A stretch of DNA of 64,000 nucleotides from Timema cristinae. Its lineage: Eukaryota > Arthropoda > Insecta > Phasmatodea > Timematidae. Numbering within the stretch: position 1 is the first letter of the stretch; each line of letters opens with the position of its first letter. A model generated the notes under the pieces. It did not search any database, was not told where the DNA came from, and saw nothing but the letters and a program-made list of their open reading frames with translations. The stretch covers positions 1-64,000 of the forward strand of contig JBCFYV010000923.1 of the NCBI GenBank assembly GCA_039000515.1. The letters are read 5' to 3'. The position numbers and the translations under genes are program-made. Positions 12,094 through 23,318 of the stretch are shown here, one piece after another.

Positions 12094-13160
12094 CTTGACT
12101 AATTATGTTTGTTTCGTGTCTATCATAAAACATACGATGCTACAGTCATATATAATCCTGCCTATGGAGCTCCGTTAATTTACATATCTAAGGTAACATA
12201 ATTTTCTTGAAACAAAGTTAAAATTTGGTCTTTGTAAATTTTATATTAATATGTATAAACTTTGTTTTGTTAACAAGGTATTGATTGATAACTATACTAT
12301 AATTTCAACTAAAATTAAAAAGTAGCCTTACTGCTCATAGTTCCATTCTCTTTTTTGGTAAGTTACTTTAAGATATAGTCAATAAGTGACTGATTAAAAT
12401 GGTAGGAAAAAAAAAATTGAAACTTCTCACCATAGCCATTCTGTAGTTGAAAGCTACATATCTTTATATTTGATTAAAGATATGCATAAACTTCTCACTT
12501 CCTCTCCAAGTTAAATTTAACACTCTTGTATAAAATGTTTATAGTTCAAAATTTTAATAACTTGCAGCACACTGTCCCTTTTTGTCTCTTGATTGGGAAC
12601 TTAAACATCCCAGCTTTGTTACCATTTTAAAACCGACGCCAAAGAAGACCAAAACCAAAAACTAAACGTCCCCTTCAATTCTTCAAAATCAATAAACAAA
12701 TCAAATCAAAACAACTTTCCAAAGACACACCAAAGAGGTAATACCATTTAGAACTATGAATATTGCTAGAATAGTGACGTATGGACGAGAGATTGTGTAA
12801 AAGGAAATGGCAAAGAGAAATACTTTAATGAATCGTAAGACCAAAATATATGTATATTTTAAAATTATAATCATCTTGTTGAGTTTTTACCATGTTAAAG
12901 AAAGCTCAAAGTTATTTTATTTGGGAAGTGAAAATAAATAAATACAATGTTGGCACAACTGTACGTACATCAACAGAATAGGACTAAGTAATAGATATTT
13001 TGTTACTCTAATTAATTATAATTAAAGGGGAGGGTTTTCTTTGTCACAATAGATTTCCAAAATTAGTTTGCTCATTTAAAATTGTGTTGCTGTTCAGAAT
13101 ATCTGTTTGGATGTGTTGGCTATCCGTAGTATCCATAATCTTATTTCAACTATAAAAACC
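12094..13160. other. AT-rich stretch, no gene seen
   Basis: Non-coding. From about 12,388 it is the first part of the 1.1-kb segment that is triplicated in copy B. Confidence 0.5.
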
Positions 13161-13165
13161 AATAT

Positions 13166-13449
13166 ACCAAAAGTGGTATCTACAAATTGACATGTGAATG
13201 TAAGGCTGTAAATATTGACAAAACAGGAAGAAACTTTCAATTCGATTTGCTAAACACATTCGTGGTTTTAAATACAATAGATGCAAATCCAAATTCGCCG
13301 AACATCTAAAACTCTCCGGGCATCAAATAACACCAAGTAATAAATTCGTGAAACGTTTACAATCCTCTTCAAAAGGTCTCAAAATGGACATTGCGGAAAA
13401 CCTACACACTCAAACAGCCATTCTGAACAGCAACAAAATTGTAATATAA
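13166..13449 (+). pseudogene. Penelope-like element GIY-YIG endonuclease remnant (copy A)
   Basis: The start reads KSGIYKLTCEC, the typical opening of the GIY-YIG nuclease domain at the end of Penelope-like retroelement proteins. A frameshift near 13,240 moves the frame, which then reads FAKHIRGFKYNRCKSKFAEH, the well-known RF.EHI..F...K..FA.H block, followed by SGHQITP and a tail ending in NSNKIVI. The catalytic Tyr of the YIG half is not preserved (AVNIDKTGRNF where YIGKTGR-type sequence is expected). No reverse transcriptase lies upstream. Only the 3' end of the element is present, with about 95 codons recognisable. Confidence 0.7.
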
Positions 13450-13779
13450 CAACAAAAAACAAGGGTATTTAACTCTGAGTCACAGAAGAATACCTGACTT
13501 CCTGCTTGCTCACACCAACTGTACTGCCGCATTAGCAGTAAAAAACATTTGAATATAAAGACTTATGATTATATTACTCGAGCTTGTTATTCAAAGCTTA
13601 GAATCAAATACGCGGCCATTAAGTATTCGTGAATATTCGATATTTCTGTGGTTCGCACATTCCTAATTATTATTATTTTATTCATAATATTTTACAAATG
13701 TAAAAAAAACACGTTGTAACAACAATACGAGCCATCTGCTATGAAAGTATGGTCAACCCGTTATGGGCCACCAAAAGTG

Positions 13780-13822
13780 TACTTGTGGGCCTCATGTGGC
13801 CCACTGGCTTGTTGATCCCTGG
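13780..13822 (-). mobile_element. hAT-like transposon end (copy A)
   Basis: Read from its end, the sequence starts CCAGGGATCAACAAGCC and continues AGTGGGCCACATGAGGCCC, close to the CAGGGGT.GCAA..T...GGCC termini of hAT elements. The opposite end was not found in the unit. The copy at 45,269-45,311 keeps the form CCAGGGGTCAGCAAGC. Confidence 0.4.
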
Positions 13823-14522
13823 TCCAGACGAAGATGTTGTTAATTTCGTGTCTTTTACCCTTTAAATAACATTAATAGATATATAACTAGTTGTGGAGTA
13901 ATATGTTGGCTGTTTTAATCTTTGTTAGTTTCGTAATTCGTACAACTTGTGTATAATGTAAACTATTGTAAGGATGGCGACAGATAGGAGACAATTTATA
14001 AAAAAACACTCTCAATACACCTGTCCGGGTTACTAGCTTGAAACGACCCATCAAACCAAGCGATCTTAACGTCTATTCTGCGTGACCACCGATACGTGCT
14101 ACGATGATAATACACTATATTTTATAGTTTCAATTAAATTAAAAATAAATAGACAGTTATAATGCTTAGACGAAGACCTTGAATTAAAAAATAATTTTAG
14201 TTTTAATATTACAATTGGACTATATCTATATAAATTTAGGTGTAGTGTCAAAATATTATATTTTTTATGATTTAGAGTTACGTACTTGGTGGACTATATC
14301 TATAAAATTGTATTTTATCAACATTATATGTGAATTTTTTAAAGTTAAAATAAATCTAACATTTATTTTACGAAACTCCAACAATAAAATTACCCTTACA
14401 ATCGACCCAATAATGCTCGTTCGTTTCCCTGGAAATGACTAAAATAGAGCATACCTCCATTGAAATATTTCATTGACGTTTGAACTACGATTGTTTTGTT
14501 ATAAAAAGCTATTATTTTCAAT
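13823..14522. other. AT-rich stretch upstream of the repeat-protein gene
   Basis: No independent gene seen. The 75-residue frame at 14,215-14,442 is AT-rich and its match in copy B (45,707-45,934) has several differing residues. Its status is open but weak. Confidence 0.4.
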
Positions 14523-15661
14523 ATGAACTTGAGTGACTTATTGATTTTCTTCCTTCTGGGATTATTTAGTTCCAGGTGGTTCAAGGAACTATTTAGAGTT
14601 ACCGTGGACTACATAATCGGCCACAAGCATGTTGGTGTTGGGAACCCACAAGGTGAGACTGTTGCTTACTCTATATGTAGTTCTATGCAATTTGGTTCAA
14701 TAAATTTGGGAAAACCTGTCTATTCATATCAACACACAAGCTGAAAATCATTGTACAATTAAATTCTTGTATCGCATACTTGACTACACAACAGTCCTTC
14801 CAAGTGGCAGATGATTTTAGTATGATCGCTTGCATAGTATTGGTCGCTCATATGTAGCTTACGATTTCACACGTCCATCACAGACTCAGTCTTCAACTAT
14901 GAGTGAGGAATGAGCCTAAACGTGGGATTAATCCTGAATAGCCCAGTGGTAGAGCATCCGTGCCATAAACCAAAGGTCTCGGGTTCATTTCCCGTTTTCA
15001 GGTGTATTTTTTCAACTAATTTAAATATAATGGAGTGACATGGTTGGTAGAGCTTATTTAAAATCACTATTAGGTACTAAAATTTCGAAACTTTCCGTGC
15101 ATATTTTATGTCAGTAATATTTATATTGGAATATTTATATTTGTTTCAGAACATCATGACCAACCTGCTACTTGCCCGTCATTGGCAAAGAATCCAGTAT
15201 TGCGAGATGAAGCGCCGAGCATCCAGCGATCTAAGAATGTGACTCTACTCCGGCCAGAGGACCCACAAAATCGCGACCCCTATGTGCCGGCTGGAGCACC
15301 GGCGGAGAAGCCGTTCTTCCGGAAGGTTGTGCCAAGAAGAGTTTTTGAGCTAGGGGCCAGCGACCCATATGTACCGGCATATAAGCTCTTCTTCCCCAAA
15401 GTGCCAGCTGGAGCACCGGCGGAGAAGCCGTTCTTCCGGAAGGTGGTGCCAAGAAGAGTTTTCGATCCGGAGGCCTGCGACCCATATGTACCGGCATATA
15501 AGCTCTTCTTCCCCATAGTGCCAGCTGGAGCACCGGCGGAGAAGCCGTTCTTCCGGAAGGTGGTGCCAAGAGGAGTTTTCGAGCCGGAGGCCTGCGACCC
15601 ATATGTGCCGGCGTACAAACTTTTCTTCAAGAAAAGCGAGCCCTATGCTCATGATATTTAA
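14523..15661 (+). CDS. Spliced gene for a 39-residue-repeat protein with N-terminal membrane segment
   Basis: Two exons: 14,523-14,652 and 15,150-15,661. The donor is CCACAAG|GTGAG and the acceptor TTGTTTCAG|A; the junction codon (G+AA) keeps phase. The product is 213 residues. Residues 3-17 are hydrophobic (LSDLLIFFLLGLFSS), probably a signal anchor or signal peptide. Exon 2 holds tandem 39-residue repeats (units start at 15,275, 15,362, 15,479 and 15,596) with the core DPYVPAYKLFFPKVPAG, PFFRKVVPRR and FEPEAC. The first unit lacks 30 bp (10 residues) and the last is cut to KLFFKKSE plus a short tail. Repeat differences are often synonymous (GTACCGGCATAT versus GTGCCGGCGTAC), which favours real coding. 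No known family recognised and no function proposed. One gene per macrosatellite unit. A SINE lies in the intron. Confidence 0.55.
14880..15006 (+). mobile_element. SINE-4 with tRNA-like 3' part, inside the intron
   Basis: A tRNA-like fold spans 14,933-15,003. Its acceptor halves CCTGAA and TTCAGG pair, the box A is TAGCCCAGTGGTAGAGC, the anticodon region contains CAT, and the T-arm is CGGGTTCATTTCCCG with a 4-bp stem. About 50 bases upstream (CTATGAGTGA...) also match 63,95x at the window end, so the tRNA-like piece belongs to a longer repeat. It could be a decayed Met-like tRNA; the repeat context favours a SINE. Confidence 0.5.
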
Positions 15662-15699
15662 TAATTGTATATATATATTTATGTGTTCATATTTCGATT

Positions 15700-15905
15700 G
15701 TTGATGTACCTCCCGCCAAATTTTCGTGTCTACAGAACTCAAGCAGCTTCACAGTTATTACCAAAGTGTTATTATACTCTAACTTTACATTTTATTATTT
15801 CGATTCATTGATGTACCAGCCGCAAAATTCTCGTCGCTACATAACTCACACAACCAACACAGTTATTACCAAAGTGTTATTATTCTTTCACTCAACTCAC
15901 CATGT
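15700..15905. repeat. 107-bp tandem repeat, two units (copy B)
   Basis: Units start near 15,701 and 15,808. Same sequence family as 214-522, one unit fewer. Confidence 0.8.
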
Positions 15906-16130
15906 TTTACTATGATCCTCCATATTCATTTGAAAATGGAATTAAATTACTGTGATGTAAACCAACATTTGTATTTTTATTTCACTCAGAGTTTGCAATA
16001 CAGAATGATAATCTCTAAAATATTAATAATATTAATAATATTTAGCACCGCGTATTACTACCCGTTCGGGTTATACGCTTTAAGTACTAATTACGCTAAT
16101 GGATTAGGAATTGGGTAGGTTTAATTATAT

Positions 16131-16290
16131 GAAGTTAACCGGCATTTGCGTGGAGGGAGAAAGGAGAACCATTTACGAAAAACCACCCCCAGTTTTCCCG
16201 ACCGAGATTCTATCTTGATCACCCCGTCCTCAGCAGTCGAGATCAACTTGACAAACACGGTAGCCAACTACGTCACCGAGGCGGGTTATT
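16131..16290 (-). mobile_element. SINE-1 (copy B)
   Basis: Collinear with 764-915. Box B is altered by a small deletion (ATTCTATCTTG in place of ATTCGAACCTCG on the plus strand), so this copy is decayed. Confidence 0.6.
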
Positions 16291-16741
16291 AATTACAGTA
16301 ATGAACATTGTTTATAAAACACTGTTCTTGTACTCATGAAGTTTCTCAAAATACTAATAACAACTTGCTACAACGGTATATCGACTAACACGGTATAAAA
16401 TTAATGCCCTGCCTACCCTCTCTGGCAGTGTGTTGAGCTTTCAGCTCTCAAATCAGATGGCGTTGCTAACGTTATACAAACTGGTGGATTCCAGCCATCA
16501 GGTGCACGAATTACTGGTTTGTTTAAACAATTGGGAGACTTGCGACCGCGACCAGTAATCAATAAAGGCAGCAACTAAACTTTTTCCAAGAACTGATAGA
16601 GATAAGAAGTGTAGTGCCGGACCGTAAAGAGTGTAGGTGACCACGTTGGACTAAACGTGGGGAGATATAACATCAATATACAATCACACACATCGAGCAG
16701 AAAAATTAACTTATCCATTCCAGCCAGATAGACGTCCATTA

Positions 16742-17590
16742 ACCTGTAGAACCACTTTTGAATTTTGAACTTTTTTGATGCCAAAGTTTTGTACTAGTTT
16801 TGTACCGTTTTGTACCACAAAGAAAAAGTTTTGTACCCGTAACAGTTTTGAGTAATTAGCATATCAACGTGGTGACGCCAGGTTAATGCTGTTGTACCAC
16901 TTTTGAATTTGTTTTATGCCAAAGTTTTGTACCATTTTGTACCACAAATAAAAAGTTTTGTACTCGTACCCATTTTGAGTAATTAGCATAACAAAGTGGT
17001 GACTCCAGATTAATGCTGTTGTACCACTCTTGAATTTTTCTATGCCAAAGTTTTGTACTAGTTTGGTGCCGTTTAGTACCACAAATAAAAAGTTTATCGC
17101 GTACCCATTTTGGTTAGTTAGCAATCAAAGTGGTGACTCCAAGTAAATGCTGTTGTACCACTTTTGAATTTTTTCATGCCAAAGTTTTGTACTAGTTTTG
17201 TACCTTTTGTACCACAAAGAAAAAGTATTGTACCCGTACTGGTTTTGAGTAATTAGCATATCAAAGTGGTGACACCAGGTTAATGCTGTTGTACCATTTT
17301 TGAATTTTTCTATGCCAAAGTTTTGTACTTGATTTGTACCGTTTTGTACCACAAATAAAAAGTTTTATACCCGTACCTATTTTGATTAATTAGCGTATCA
17401 AAGAGGTGACTTCAGGTTAATGCTGTTGTACCACTTTTGAATTTTGAGCTTTTTTTGATGCCAAAGTTTTGTACTAGATTTTTACCGTTTGTACCACAAA
17501 GAGAAAGTTTTGTACCCGTACTCATTTTGAGTAATTAGCATATCAAAGTGTCACGTGACTCCAGGTTAATGCTGTTGTACCACTTTTGAA
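16742..17590. repeat. TGTACC-rich tandem array, six units (copy B)
   Basis: Units start near 16,742, 16,884, 17,010, 17,146, 17,282 and 17,429. Same motif as 1,369-1,810 with twice the number of units. Confidence 0.85.
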
Positions 17591-18022
17591 TTTTTCTCAA
17601 ATAAATATCTGTTGAGGGTACTGATAAATAATAATGTATACTTATTTATCAGAAAAAAAATTATTTAAGGTAAATTAGAGATAACTTATTTTTGAAGTTA
17701 TTTCACTAACTATAATAACCTATACGAGAAAGTGTAGCTTACGATTTTGTCGTACCATTTATTAGAGTTTATTAGTAAGCAGGTAAAATAAAAAATAACT
17801 AAAATTTAATGTGCTAAATTTGGCCACTGTGCTTTGGTTAATTTTAAATTTTAAAGGTTAAAGAGGCAATAAAATATTTTAAAACAGTTTCATTTCGAAG
17901 ACTAGAACAATTTTGACTATAATTATATCTGTTAATTTTATTACTGATATCACCACGTCATACTACCTGTTCATGTTATACGCATATATGGTAATCTAAT
18001 TGGGTAGTAATGAGGAAAGAAG

Positions 18023-20031
18023 TGTAGCGTGTCAATCAGATTGATTGAACACCTACAAGTAAAAAGTTCACTATTTCTGTAATTGGGTGCAACATTGGAA
18101 TTATATCAAGATATTGAATATAAACTACCTCAAAGTTTATACTCTCCTGTATACTGAAACTACGTATTGCCCTACGTTCAAACACGTGGTTAGTCAAAAA
18201 TAATTGTCTTTTGATAATTACTGTTCTAAACATCTAAGAAGAGGACTAATATTATTATAGTTATGAATAAGATATGTGAATGCATGCCCTTTGTTATAAG
18301 ATGGGGTCAGATAAAGAAACTTATAGCCGGCGATGCGGTCCGCAAGAAGGTGGAAAATATAAATCTATATTATTTCTTCGCATAAAAATAACAGTAGATA
18401 TTAAATAATTAAATTAATACAGATACATTTTTATATAAGATACTTGTGTACAAACTCACCACGGCCAGATGTCTGCAGATATCATTAACTCACTTCTAAA
18501 ACCCAGAATTATCTATAATGGCGGATCCACGTGGCGCAAGACTCGCCGGTTCAGTTGGGGAGATAGACTGAAGTTGGAGATCGGCGCTGGGACCTCTTGC
18601 GCAACTGCGACTCTGGTGGCCGGCAGAAGAAACTCGTCAGTATGTGTCTCTTCTCTTTTCCTCTCCTCGTTTATCCTTCCTTATTTTTAAGTATGCTTCT
18701 CAATTCGTTCCCCCTTTTTCTTCTCCCTGTTCATGTCTGGTTGTGAGTATATATGGGACGCGCCGCGGGTTCAACACTAGAGAGCGGTTCTACACAGCCA
18801 AGGATCAACAAAGAACCTCTGCCGGTGAACAACCAAGACGGGATATGGAGTCTGGGTCGTCAGAATCGCCTCCATAGCGGCATTGAAGGAGGATGAATCG
18901 TCCTATTCAACGCTGTGGTTTCGAGGACGTCATAGCTAGGGTATTGGTATCAAGCCGTCGTTATTTAGTCCCTAGGATTTAGTTACTAAGTTAGGAGAAA
19001 CTTTATTTCCAAAATGGTTTAACGTAATGTAAATTTAATAGTTATTCAGAAGTCCTTTTTTTTATATAAGAGAAAATGTCTTCTGAATCTTGTGTCATGT
19101 TCAGGAATAATTAACTTCAATATGGAATAAGTACTTTGGTTATATTATGCCCTTTTAGTCTGATTGACAAGTCAGATTTTAATGACTCTTTAAGTCAAAT
19201 GCTGAGTGCATTATTGTGTCTTTGGACACTGTCCTAACGTTAAAGCCTCCGTCTTAGAAAAATGTGATGTTTTAATGTTACTGATTTACACTAACTCACA
19301 AGTTCCGATAAATCTTAGAGTGAAAATTATTCATGACACCCTAAACGTCATGAACATCAGTTCTTTGTTATTGATGGTTACCGCCAGGAAGTCTAATTTT
19401 TCTTTTGCCTTATGCAGTTCAGTTGTTAATGATAGAGATTTGGTTATGCGGTCATTGTCCATGGAAAGTATTAGCTTGGGTGAGAAACCCGTGGAAATTG
19501 TCCTAGTGTCTTAGGGGGTCCGCGCAAATAATACTATTTTGTTTTGGCCTGTAAATAGGCTCCTAATATTGTATTAGTTCTAAAAGATATTAATGTACCA
19601 TTGAATGCTCTGGCAGTACCGTAAGGGAATGTGTCCAGCCATAGTACCTTAATGACGCCTGGTTCTTAGCCATCAATCAGCTGGATTCATCAGCCAATTA
19701 TCCAACAAGTTTAGTGGATCCCTGTTAATATTCAACCCTGCCAAGTGAGACTGTATAAATGTTATCTTCTAAATTTGCTCTATATTGTACTTTAACTAAT
19801 TCTCAAATTACTCTCCTTTTAGAAATTCTGCAGTCTGTTGCCTGACCACTGTACTTCCCAGGTAATACACAAGTAATCAAGTAATCCCTCAAGTTTATTT
19901 TATTTTTGAAGAAATTTAATACACTCTAAAATTTTCTATCTAATTGTAAAACTTGTATTTCTTTCATGCATTTATTGTTTACTAAATAAAACTATAATTG
20001 ATATGTTGAGTTTTGTAATTTAGTACAGAAG
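18023..20031. other. 2.0-kb segment present in B and C, absent from A
   Basis: Bounded by direct repeats AGAAG (18,018-18,022 and 20,027-20,031). In copy A a single AGAAG remains near 2,241-2,245. No terminal inverted repeats were found. A GC-richer part (18,530-18,960) carries GGGTTCAACAC and other retroelement-like non-coding sequence, but no protein is recognised. The 102-residue frame at 19,206-19,514 is not preserved in copy C. Either a short-repeat-mediated deletion in A or an insertion with a 5-bp duplication fits. Confidence 0.55.
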
Positions 20032-20201
20032 CATTTGACTGGTTATAAACCAGTATTCTTTTGTAAGGTGATGGGGAAATAATTTAAGAAAAACTACCCT
20101 CAGTAGACCCGACCAGGATTTGCACCCCAATTGCTCCGCTATCAGCAGGCCAATTTGACACTGTATTGACACCTTAGACCTCTCAGCCACTGAAGTGGGT
20201 A
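20032..20201 (-). mobile_element. SINE-2 (copy B)
   Basis: Collinear with 2,246-2,415 and has the same Ser/Leu-type boxes with few changes. Confidence 0.6.
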
Positions 20202-20559
20202 TCTGTTATTTAATACGGTGTTTACAGTTTTCAATCATCTATACGATTTACACAATTTTCCAGATATAAATGTTTTTGGGAATAATTTTTTATCCTATTG
20301 GTAGAGTTTAACTTGAGTAATATCTCCATTGTGTCAGCCTGCAAGCAGGTTATACCAATCGAGAGGCTGCTGTATGTTGGCGAAGATAGTGATAACATTT
20401 TCAAGCTGAGGGTGCCATGTGGTTAGCACAACGAGCCCTCCAGACTTCTAAATCAGTTTTCTAGACTGAAGCGCTACTTATCCATTCAATTATCTCCTCA
20501 TTTGTCCTCACGAGGTTGATTTTGGTTCCATTTCAGACTCACTGCTTCACAGACAATTA

Positions 20560-20644
20560 GGGGCACTGGTGATCGAACCTGGGACTTTAGGATCTGAAGC
20601 CAGTAAATCTGACCACTATACCACAGAGGCGGTCGGGTATCAAC

Positions 20645-20681
<37 letters not shown>

Positions 20682-20682
20682 T
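20560..20682 (-). mobile_element. SINE-3 with expanded (TACT)n (copy B)
   Basis: tRNA-like boxes as at 2,781-2,850. The adjacent microsatellite (20,643-20,682) has about nine TACT units against three or four in copy A. Confidence 0.6.
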
Positions 20683-22485
20683 ATGGCAGAGAGAACACAA
20701 AAGTTCATTAACTTTAATAGTTTTAAATATATTTTTCTAATCATCGGCTCCATGTCGTGGTCAATATTGCTAAAATGCTATGACTGATCACTGAGTGCGT
20801 ATATTAATCAGCTCTAGTAACTTGAATAGTTCAATTCCCTGTTAGATTGAAATTACTTAGTACTAGCGTGATACGAACTCGGCCAAGGCACAAGAGATTT
20901 TGAACATACAATAAGATCGTTACAAAGTGTTAGTAACATTTACTTTCAAGTAAGAGCTTTTTTTTTAATTAAAAAAAGTATTTGAAATATCAGAATAATC
21001 GCTACATTGTTATATAGAAATATTTATTTGTATCTTAATTTTGATATTATTTCTACAGTAAATAAAATAGAATCGCTACTCATCCATTGTACTTAATTTA
21101 GCATATCTTTGAGTTTCTTTTGTGCCCTTTCTTCCATCGACCCATGCTTCACAAACTTGTTATTCACAAGGATATAAAATAATATTTTGTAAATACTTCT
21201 CCACTTCAAAATTTATACAATCCATTGGATTTTGTTCGAAAGCAAAAAGGTTACATATTGTTAGTTATATAAAAAGTAATCTCCGTGGGTACTTATTGTT
21301 CGAGACTCGATACATTTCTTCTGAAACGAGCGCACAAACTGCGAGAATGCAACAGGTTCAAATTAAAAGTAATCACATTTAACAAGCTAACAAGATAAAA
21401 TTAACATTTTCACACCTTTACTACCAAAAACATCGTTCATTAACTTTTTGAAAAATAACTTATTCCAAAGTCCAATGGGAGTCAAATCCTAGACCGTAAA
21501 ATAAAAACTAGTATATAAAATTATACTGAGAACGTCTCCAAATTACATTTAGACCAAATTTTATTTAAAATAACTATGTTTGATATGAGCAGGAATGTTT
21601 ATTTTTATTATTTATAATTATGGATTAAAAATTCAATGTACAGTAGTTTTCATATACTTTGAATATTAACACTTATTATTACAACGTGTAGTGTTCAAGA
21701 ATGAGAAAACTCAAGAAAGAATATAAGATAAGAGTGAAGAATTTTACATGATTTACTGCCTCAGGTAAATACGGGTTAATGTAATAAAACTTTGTGTACG
21801 GAGAAGCCTGTTGTTTTTTCTTTGAAAATAATGTATCACTAGAGTGATACTCTCATTGAAGTAAGTAGGGACCAACTATATTCATTCACACAGCAGGAAA
21901 ACTTTGTGAGTATTTTAGTTACTGAATATATTAAGATGTTTATATTTAATTACGCAAATTTTCATAATTGGACATTGGCCCTTCTTATCCTAATGCACAC
22001 GGTATTAATGTTTCTTTGACTCAAGAAGGTCACAGAGATTAGTTTAACCCTCCACTGCCGCCTGAATTCCGATACAGCAGGTTAGCCAACTTTTCCAAAA
22101 CGATACTAGCTTGTAAATGGGTAATGATAATACTAACGGTACCTATTATCAGCTAAGACAACTAGTCGCAAAAGGAAAAGTTGTATTTTAAACCATGTAT
22201 TTTGCCTAGAGTGTCAACTTAAGTGTTGTTAGAGCTCAATATCGTTGTGATTATTGAAGCTAACCCAAATTAAAAAATATGTCTAAAAAGAAAAAGAAAT
22301 AATTCATTAAATAATATGTTATAAACAAACACTCTAGCTTAATTGTACAAAGAAAATAAATAAATCGATTAATAATGTTTGTTTTCCCATTTAAAATGCA
22401 TTGAAATGGAAACATTTTAATGAAAATATTTCAATAACTATTTTTAGCATGGTTTGAAAATTTAATAAGAATTATGAAAGATGCC
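20683..22485. other. AT-rich stretch, no gene seen (copy B)
   Basis: Collinear with 2,881-4,759. The 86-residue frame at 21,122-21,382 is not conserved as an ORF in A or C. Confidence 0.5.
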
Positions 22486-22491
22486 CAGATA
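22486..22491. repeat. Target site duplication CAGATA, left
   Basis: CAGATA directly before the left terminus and again at 34,159-34,164. It is single in copy A at 4,760. A 6-bp duplication is the size known for Polinton/Maverick integration. Confidence 0.85.
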
Positions 22492-23086
22492 ACTACCTCT
22501 CTGGACCCCTCGCCTCAATTTTACTTTGAACATGATGTTGACGTGAGGAACTCGTAAACATCCTTGTTCCACAATAACAAGTGAACATATAGTCCGTGGA
22601 AGGTGAAAAAACTATAGACCATTTTCTGTAGGAAGGGCAAAAAAAACAAACTATACTCTATAGTAGCTTAACTGAGTCGCACCTTTTGATTATTGATGTG
22701 TGATTATTCATTATGGATGTGTGATAATTGATGTGTGCTGGGGGGTGGACAAGCGAGATTTGAACTCAGACCTCCTGTATTTTCAAAAAGTTCCTTCATA
22801 CGAAAACCGTTGACTACCTAATCCAATATGACCTTGAACAAGTTTGTACTCGCTCCCCGGCAGTGTAAACATCGTGAACATATAGTCCGTTTTTCCTTAG
22901 TAAGGTTAATATAAGAGTATAGACCATTTTCTGTATGAAGGGTTCGAATCGATTTTCAATAATGGATAATTGGTGATGGATTATCGATGATCGAGAGGGT
23001 TTAAAACACGGATATTACAAAAATATATATATGCTCATTGGTGATTAATTATCAGGAAGCCCTCCCACCTACAGCGCCTGCAACAT
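22492..23086 (+). repeat. Left terminal inverted repeat (about 595 bp)
   Basis: Matches the reverse complement of the right end from the terminal ACTACCTC to GCGCCTGCAACATC. Inside it two related blocks occur about 290 bp apart: GAACATATAGTCCGT at 22,583 and 22,876, and AGACCATTTTCTGTA at 22,616 and 22,921. A tRNA-like sequence lies between them on the minus strand. Confidence 0.85.
22745..22830 (-). ncRNA. tRNA-like sequence in left TIR
   Basis: On the minus strand TTAGGTAGTCAACGG resembles a class II box A, and CTGAGTTCAAATCTCG, about 50 bases on, resembles a box B. The spacing fits a Ser/Leu-type tRNA. The T-stem is only about 3-4 bp, so it is a relic or SINE part rather than a working tRNA gene. 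The right TIR has the equivalent at 33,821-33,903. Confidence 0.35.
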
Positions 23087-23250
23087 CGAAAACTGTCTAT
23101 ATTTTCAAAAAGTTCCTTCATATCAAAACCGGCCTATAGCCCTCCAGTCACCTTGGATATGTTGATTGTCTCACAAAAACCTTGGCGAGGACTTCGTGAG
23201 AGTTTGTAAACATCCCTGTTTTTTCGTGGTTGTGTAACAAAGCAAACGAC
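23087..23250. other. Spacer between left TIR and promoter
   Basis: Contains a second TTTTCAAAAAGTTCCTTCATA block (23,102-23,122) also found in the TIR at 22,780, so TIR-like sequence extends here in diverged form. Confidence 0.4.
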
Positions 23251-23290
23251 TATAAATAGACCTCGAGATCTTTACACTTGTTCAATATAA
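23251..23290 (+). promoter_or_regulatory. TATA-box promoter of the polymerase transcript
   Basis: TATAAATAG at 23,251-23,259 is followed about 31 bp later by TTCAATA, a plausible initiator, and the ATG of exon 1 comes at 23,319. TATA-to-initiator spacing is as expected for RNA polymerase II. No other good TATA lies close by. Confidence 0.55.
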
Positions 23291-23318
23291 TTTGTGATTT
23301 CATCCTATAAACATCAAG

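Larger units (their letters stand above)
1..15485. repeat. Macrosatellite unit, copy A
   Basis: First of three direct copies of a large repeat. Position 121 (end of the repeat-protein exon) matches 15,606 and 47,096, and the order of minor repeats, SINEs, ORF1 remnant, GIY-YIG fragment and spliced gene is the same in B. Copy A is the shortest. It lacks the 2.0-kb segment present in B and C, has three TGTACC units instead of six, and has a single copy of the 1.1-kb GIY-YIG segment. Boundaries are arbitrary because the unit is cyclic; I set them inside the repeat-protein gene. Neighbouring copies look closely similar by eye, but no alignment was computed. Confidence 0.85.

Noticed and set aside
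14933..15003. Functional tRNA-Met gene
   Set aside because: Acceptor and T stems pair but the D-stem and anticodon stem are poor, and the sequence lies in a longer dispersed repeat.
15231..15742. Minus-strand frames of 116-130 residues over the 39-residue repeat (and 46,721-47,142)
   Set aside because: A 117-bp repeat keeps several frames open at once. The plus frame has splice sites, a start and synonymous differences; the minus frames have none.
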